Source of the DNA: Lacisediminihabitans profunda | GTDB taxonomy: Bacteria > Actinomycetota > Actinomycetes > Actinomycetales > Microbacteriaceae | Length of the DNA stretch: 64,000 nucleotides | NCBI RefSeq assembly: GCF_008040105.1 | Contig: NZ_VRMG01000016.1 | Location: 16,784 to 80,783 of the forward strand | Reading direction: 5' to 3' | Part shown: one piece after another, positions 61,436 to 64,000 of the stretch | How positions within the stretch are numbered: the first letter of the stretch is position 1 | Layout of the letters: each line of letters starts with the position of its first letter | Program-made: the position numbers and the translations under genes | The notes under the pieces: generated by a model | Told to the model about the DNA's origin: nothing | Seen by the model: the letters and a program-made list of their open reading frames with translations, nothing else | Databases searched by the model: none

Positions 61436-62170
61436 TCACACGACACCGGTTGTTCCGAGAAGAATCCCGATGGCAAAGGTCGCGAGCAGGGCGAGAGTGC
61501 CGCCCACAACGACTCGCAGGGTCGGCCGCAGAACCGGGCTCCCGCCCAACCGAGCGCCAGCAACGCCGAGAAGGACCAGCGCAATGATCACTGCGGCAAA
61601 GGTGATGGGTATCCGGATGTTTTCCGGTGGCAGGAGAATCGCGAGGAGCGGCACCAGGGCACCGATGGTGAAGGCCACCGCCGAGACCCACGCTGCGTGC
61701 CAGGCGCTGACAACTTCTTCTTCGGAGATATTCAGTTCGGTGGCCAGATGCGCTTTCAGAGCATCGCGTTCGGTGAGCTCGGTGGCCACGAGGCGCGCCG
61801 TTGGCCCGGAGAGTCCTTGCTGCTCGCACAAGCCCGCCAGTTCGGCAAGCTCACGTTCGGGATCTTCGCGAAGTTCCCTCTTCTCCTTTTCGATCAGCGC
61901 CTTCTGGCTGTCGCTTTGGCTGCTCACCGAGACGTATTCGCCGAGCGCCATCGAAATGGCGCCGCCGACCAGCCCGGCTGCGCCCGCGGTAAGAATCGCC
62001 GAGGTCTGGTGGCTCGCGCCCGCAACACCGACGACCATCGCAGCAACCGAGACGATTCCGTCGTTCGCCCCCAGCACTCCGGCCCGCAGCCAGTTGAGTC
62101 GCCCGGAAACGCTTCCGGTGTGGGCCTCGTTGGGATGACGGACCCAACCTCGGGAGTAAGAATTTGTCAT
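61436..62170 (-). CDS. VIT1/CCC1 family transporter
   Basis: A 244-aa membrane protein of the vacuolar iron transporter family, which moves Fe2+ or Mn2+ out of the cytosol. Visible are LRAGVLGANDGIVSVAAMVV (TM1, metal site Asp), GAISMALGEYVSVSSQSDSQ (TM2) followed by a long charged helical metal-binding region EKEKRELREDPERELAELAG, and three further helices after about 155. It appears to be an unlinked partner of the ArsR/CDF metal genes now separated by the IS30 insertion. ATG 62170. Confidence 0.9.
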   Translation of the reverse strand: MTNSYSRGWVRHPNEAHTGSVSGRLNWLRAGVLGANDGIVSVAAMVVGVAGASHQTSAILTAGAAGLVGGAISMALGEYVSVSSQSDSQKALIEKEKRELREDPERELAELAGLCEQQGLSGPTARLVATELTERDALKAHLATELNISEEEVVSAWHAAWVSAVAFTIGALVPLLAILLPPENIRIPITFAAVIIALVLLGVAGARLGGSPVLRPTLRVVVGGTLALLATFAIGILLGTTGVV

Positions 62171-62304
62171 GGCTGTGGGGCTCCTTGCGGGGTCGATCTG
62201 TGTGCGTTTAAGTATTTCGCGCGCGCCCGGCAGCGCCGAGGTCCAAGGTCCCGCAGGCGGGCCCCTCCGTCACCGCCGGCGAGCCGCACTTTTCGACGTG
62301 GGAG

Positions 62305-62584
62305 GGCGCTTGTCGACGAAGGCGTCCAGGGCCTCACCCCGCACGAGTTGCGGCACACCGCCGCGAGCCTGGCGATCAGCGCCGGTGCCAACGTCAAAGC
62401 CGTGCAACGGATGCTCGGACACGCGTCCGCAGCGGTCACCCTCGACGTCTATTCAGACCTGTTCGACAGTGACCTGGATGCCGTTTCACTCGCCCTCGAC
62501 CACGCCATCGTCGAATCAACTGTTGCCAAAACGTTGCCACTGGACGGATCTGCGGAAGAAGGAGAAAAACGAACTGGCTTCTGA
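62305..62584 (+). pseudogene. C-terminal remnant of a tyrosine recombinase (phage-type integrase)
   Basis: The readable part LTPHELRHTAASLAISAGAN, QRMLGHASAAVTLDVYSDLF carries the C-terminal catalytic residues HxxR, His/Lys-region and Tyr of the tyrosine recombinase family. Everything N-terminal to about 62305 is missing; the upstream frame is not integrase-like. It probably marks the edge of a former phage or island. Confidence 0.82.
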
Positions 62585-63129
62585 CCAGCGTTTTTGTGAG
62601 GTTTGTCGCTTGCCTCGCTAGTTTGGACAAGTTGCCAAGTCTGGACCCCCGCGATTCCGGGGTTGTCGGCATTGGAGGGGTGATGCGTTTTGACAACCGA
62701 GTCTGGACAAACGCGTTCAGACTGTACATTCGCTGGCCGAGGTCGACTCGCGCATTGCCACACGCTCGGGAGTGTTCACGATCGGGACCCGGCCCGGCGT
62801 TCGCAAGGTCGACGCCGCGGGACCAGCTGAGCAAGGAATAGGCGAATACGAGCGAGCTCGGTTGGCGGCTGGCGGCTCACTAACCCACGCTTACGGTGCC
62901 GAATTCGGGGCGCGCCCAAGGCACACCGTCGGCCTCGCCGTCAAGGTCCATCTTTGGGAAGCTTCGAATCAGGGTGGGGTCGGCGCGAGAGTAGCCGGCC
63001 TCGTCCTCGCCGGCTTCCTAGTTTCCCGCATCTGCCTGGCTGGGCGGATTCGGCGTTCTCAAACTAACTCCGTAGCCGGGGAGTGAGTCGAGCCGCGGGA
63101 TGGACGAACCTTCCAGGCGCTAAGCGCGC
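62585..63129. other. Gene-free stretch of 545 bp after the integrase remnant
   Basis: No ORF with a recognisable product and no tRNA that could mark an attachment site. One open frame from about 62695 reads VHSLAEVDSRIATRSGVFTI and DAAGPAEQGIGEYERARLAA, which may be decayed coding sequence of unknown origin. A short hairpin ACCCC/GGGGT lies near 62645-62665. Confidence 0.55.
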
Positions 63130-63342
63130 CTAGGAGTGGGTGTAGACGTTGAAGGATGTGGGGGTGCATGTGTAGGTGGAATTTCCCACGACATGGGTGC
63201 CGTCACCAAGTCGAGCGCATTCCTGACCGGCCTGGATCAGCGGCGGTGCGATGAGTGCGATGATTCCGCCGCAAAACAGGATCCCTGCGATCGAGATGAT
63301 CGGTGCGCTGGATCGCGATCTCGGAGCTTCGCGATGGTGCAC
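63130..63342 (-). CDS. Small single-span membrane protein, hypothetical
   Basis: From GTG 63342 a 70-aa product has one hydrophobic segment (IISIAGILFCGGIIALIAPP, about 15-35) and a C-terminal part with two Cys (QECARL, YTCTPTS). The upstream continuation of the frame looks noncoding. No ribosome-binding site is obvious. It lies near a DUF1871-like gene, possibly in a small-protein neighbourhood. Confidence 0.45.
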   Translation of the reverse strand: MHHREAPRSRSSAPIISIAGILFCGGIIALIAPPLIQAGQECARLGDGTHVVGNSTYTCTPTSFNVYTHS

Positions 63343-63472
63343 GCCCGCTGTTTCCGTCTGGAGCGGCAGACTACCTCGCGCAATAAGGTACGCCGCAGCG
63401 GGACCGCCAGCGAGACAGGCTTCTGCTGAGCAATCAGCGGTGACTCTGCAGGGAGCCTTCCGCCGATCGATG

Positions 63473-63793
63473 CTAAAGGTTTGATCCACCCCGTTGAGTG
63501 ATCGACCAAGCGACGACCTGCTCCGCGAACTCGTCGACGTCGTCCACGTCGCTGAGCCCGTAGTCAGATGAAAGAACCTCGCGCAGTTGACCTGCAAGCA
63601 ATGTCGGATCGGGGCTATTCCGAAGGGCGGTCAAGATCGGCGACACCAAATCGTCGTACTCGTCGGCTGAAGGGTTCGGATCGTCGCCCTCGTAGACACC
63701 GATCGGGTCCCAGTCGTGGAGCATCTGGGCCAATTGCAGAGCCTGCGCGCTGAACCTTCGTCGATCCGAGTTCCCGGCATTGGCGATTTGCAT
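63473..63793 (-). CDS. DUF1871-like small protein
   Basis: A 106-aa acidic protein: LHDWDPIGVYEGDDPNPSAD, EYDDLVSPILTALRNSPDP and a helical C-terminus rich in Asp (YGLSDVDDVDEFAEQVV). The WDPIGV..DEYD pattern matches DUF1871, a family often seen as immunity-like proteins in contact-dependent or polymorphic toxin loci. No toxin gene is visible nearby. ATG 63793. Confidence 0.72.
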   Translation of the reverse strand: MQIANAGNSDRRRFSAQALQLAQMLHDWDPIGVYEGDDPNPSADEYDDLVSPILTALRNSPDPTLLAGQLREVLSSDYGLSDVDDVDEFAEQVVAWSITQRGGSNL

Positions 63794-63910
63794 GACGCAA
63801 GCATGGGGCGGGCAAGGCTAGCGCGCAATCCGCCGGACCATTCGAGGGAGGGACCGGAAACGCGAAAAGTCAGACAGCAGTTGGGAATCGTGTGATTCGG
63901 CCTGGGTTTA

Positions 63911-63937
63911 GTTCCATCTTTTGATCACGGATGGAAC
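63911..63937 (+). promoter_or_regulatory. Hairpin over the transposase start
   Basis: GTTCCATC (63911-63918) and GATGGAAC (63930-63937) form a perfect 8-bp inverted repeat that would pair across the first ATG at 63931. Such fold-back can limit translation from external transcripts. Confidence 0.55.
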
Positions 63938-64000
63938 TGATGGCTAGATATACGACTGAGATGCGTGAGCGGGCTCTGAGGATGCTCGGTGAGGCGCGGG
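63931..64000 (+). CDS. Transposase OrfA, IS3-type, 5' part (runs off the window)
   Basis: The last bases encode MARYTTEMRERALRMLGEAR, the typical start of the IS3-family OrfA helix-turn-helix (HTH_Tnp_1). ATG 63931 or 63940 (in frame) may be used. Only about 20-23 codons are visible, so subgroup and completeness cannot be told. Confidence 0.7.
   Translation, partial: MELMARYTTEMRERALRMLGEAR

Noticed and set aside
62585..62760. tRNA or attachment site downstream of the integrase fragment
   Set aside because: No cloverleaf or T-loop consensus found by eye on either strand.
62772..63086. 104-residue plus-strand frame after the integrase remnant
   Set aside because: Some stretches look protein-like, but there is no recognisable family and no start signal; left as unassigned.

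Overview
The window is a high-GC stretch with frequent GTG starts and many ATGA/GTGA stop-start overlaps. Together with a HutR-type histidine cluster, a GlbO-type truncated haemoglobin and actinobacterial-type Nei, MMPL and RpiB proteins, this points to an actinobacterium. The Microbacteriaceae are the most likely family (inference; no rRNA or marker gene is present to prove it). I saw no rRNA or tRNA gene and no CRISPR array.

Region 1 (1-5.1 kb): the 5' part of an acyl-CoA thioesterase II gene, a coupled hypothetical gene plus NudK-type Nudix hydrolase, a 24-bp tandem repeat, a large FAD dehydrogenase, a composite intergenic repeat block with palindromic ends, and an IclR-type regulator. Region 2 (5.1-12.6 kb) is a tight catabolic operon hutH-hutU-hutG-hutI followed by aguB and aguA. 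It takes histidine to glutamate and agmatine to putrescine. A palindrome between the IclR gene and hutH closely resembles the HutR box described in Corynebacterium. Region 3 (12.6-17.5 kb, mostly minus strand): a truncated haemoglobin translationally coupled to an MscS channel, aminopeptidase N and a hypothetical gene.

Region 4 (17.7-23.6 kb): a DAO-type flavoenzyme, a DinB/MDMPI-fold protein with a coupled cupin, then rpiB-nei-paiB-amidohydrolase, closely packed. It ends in a hairpin and a 490-bp gene-free block carrying about 16 copies of a TGCAGGAC motif in mirrored orientation. Region 5 (24.2-36 kb): a two-component system, a DUF2510 miniprotein, a 1293-residue multi-pass membrane protein with an N-terminal zinc ribbon, a MarR regulator divergent from an MMPL transporter, a patatin-like lipase and small hypothetical genes.

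Region 6 (36-47.6 kb) is a patchwork of small regulator/enzyme pairs: TetR with NmrA/SnoaL, AraC with VOC, TetR with quinone oxidoreductase, and an alpha/beta hydrolase fused to a LuxR helix-turn-helix. One gene here is frameshifted. Region 7 (47.8-64 kb) has the most signs of turnover. It holds a short S53 peptidase, a frameshifted SecD-like lipoprotein, MarR/VOC and MarR/SDR pairs with clear palindromic operators, and a junction where two divergent genes both lack 5' ends. A berberine-bridge-type oxidase remnant, an ArsR/CDF metal-efflux pair and an intact IS30 element with perfect 27-bp ends and a CTA target duplication follow. The window ends with a VIT1/CCC1-type transporter, an integrase remnant and the start of another transposase gene.

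No complete, clearly new multigene system stands out. The most unusual objects are the mirrored TGCAGGAC array (23.65-24.14 kb) and the palindrome-ended 147-bp repeat (3.9-4.3 kb).
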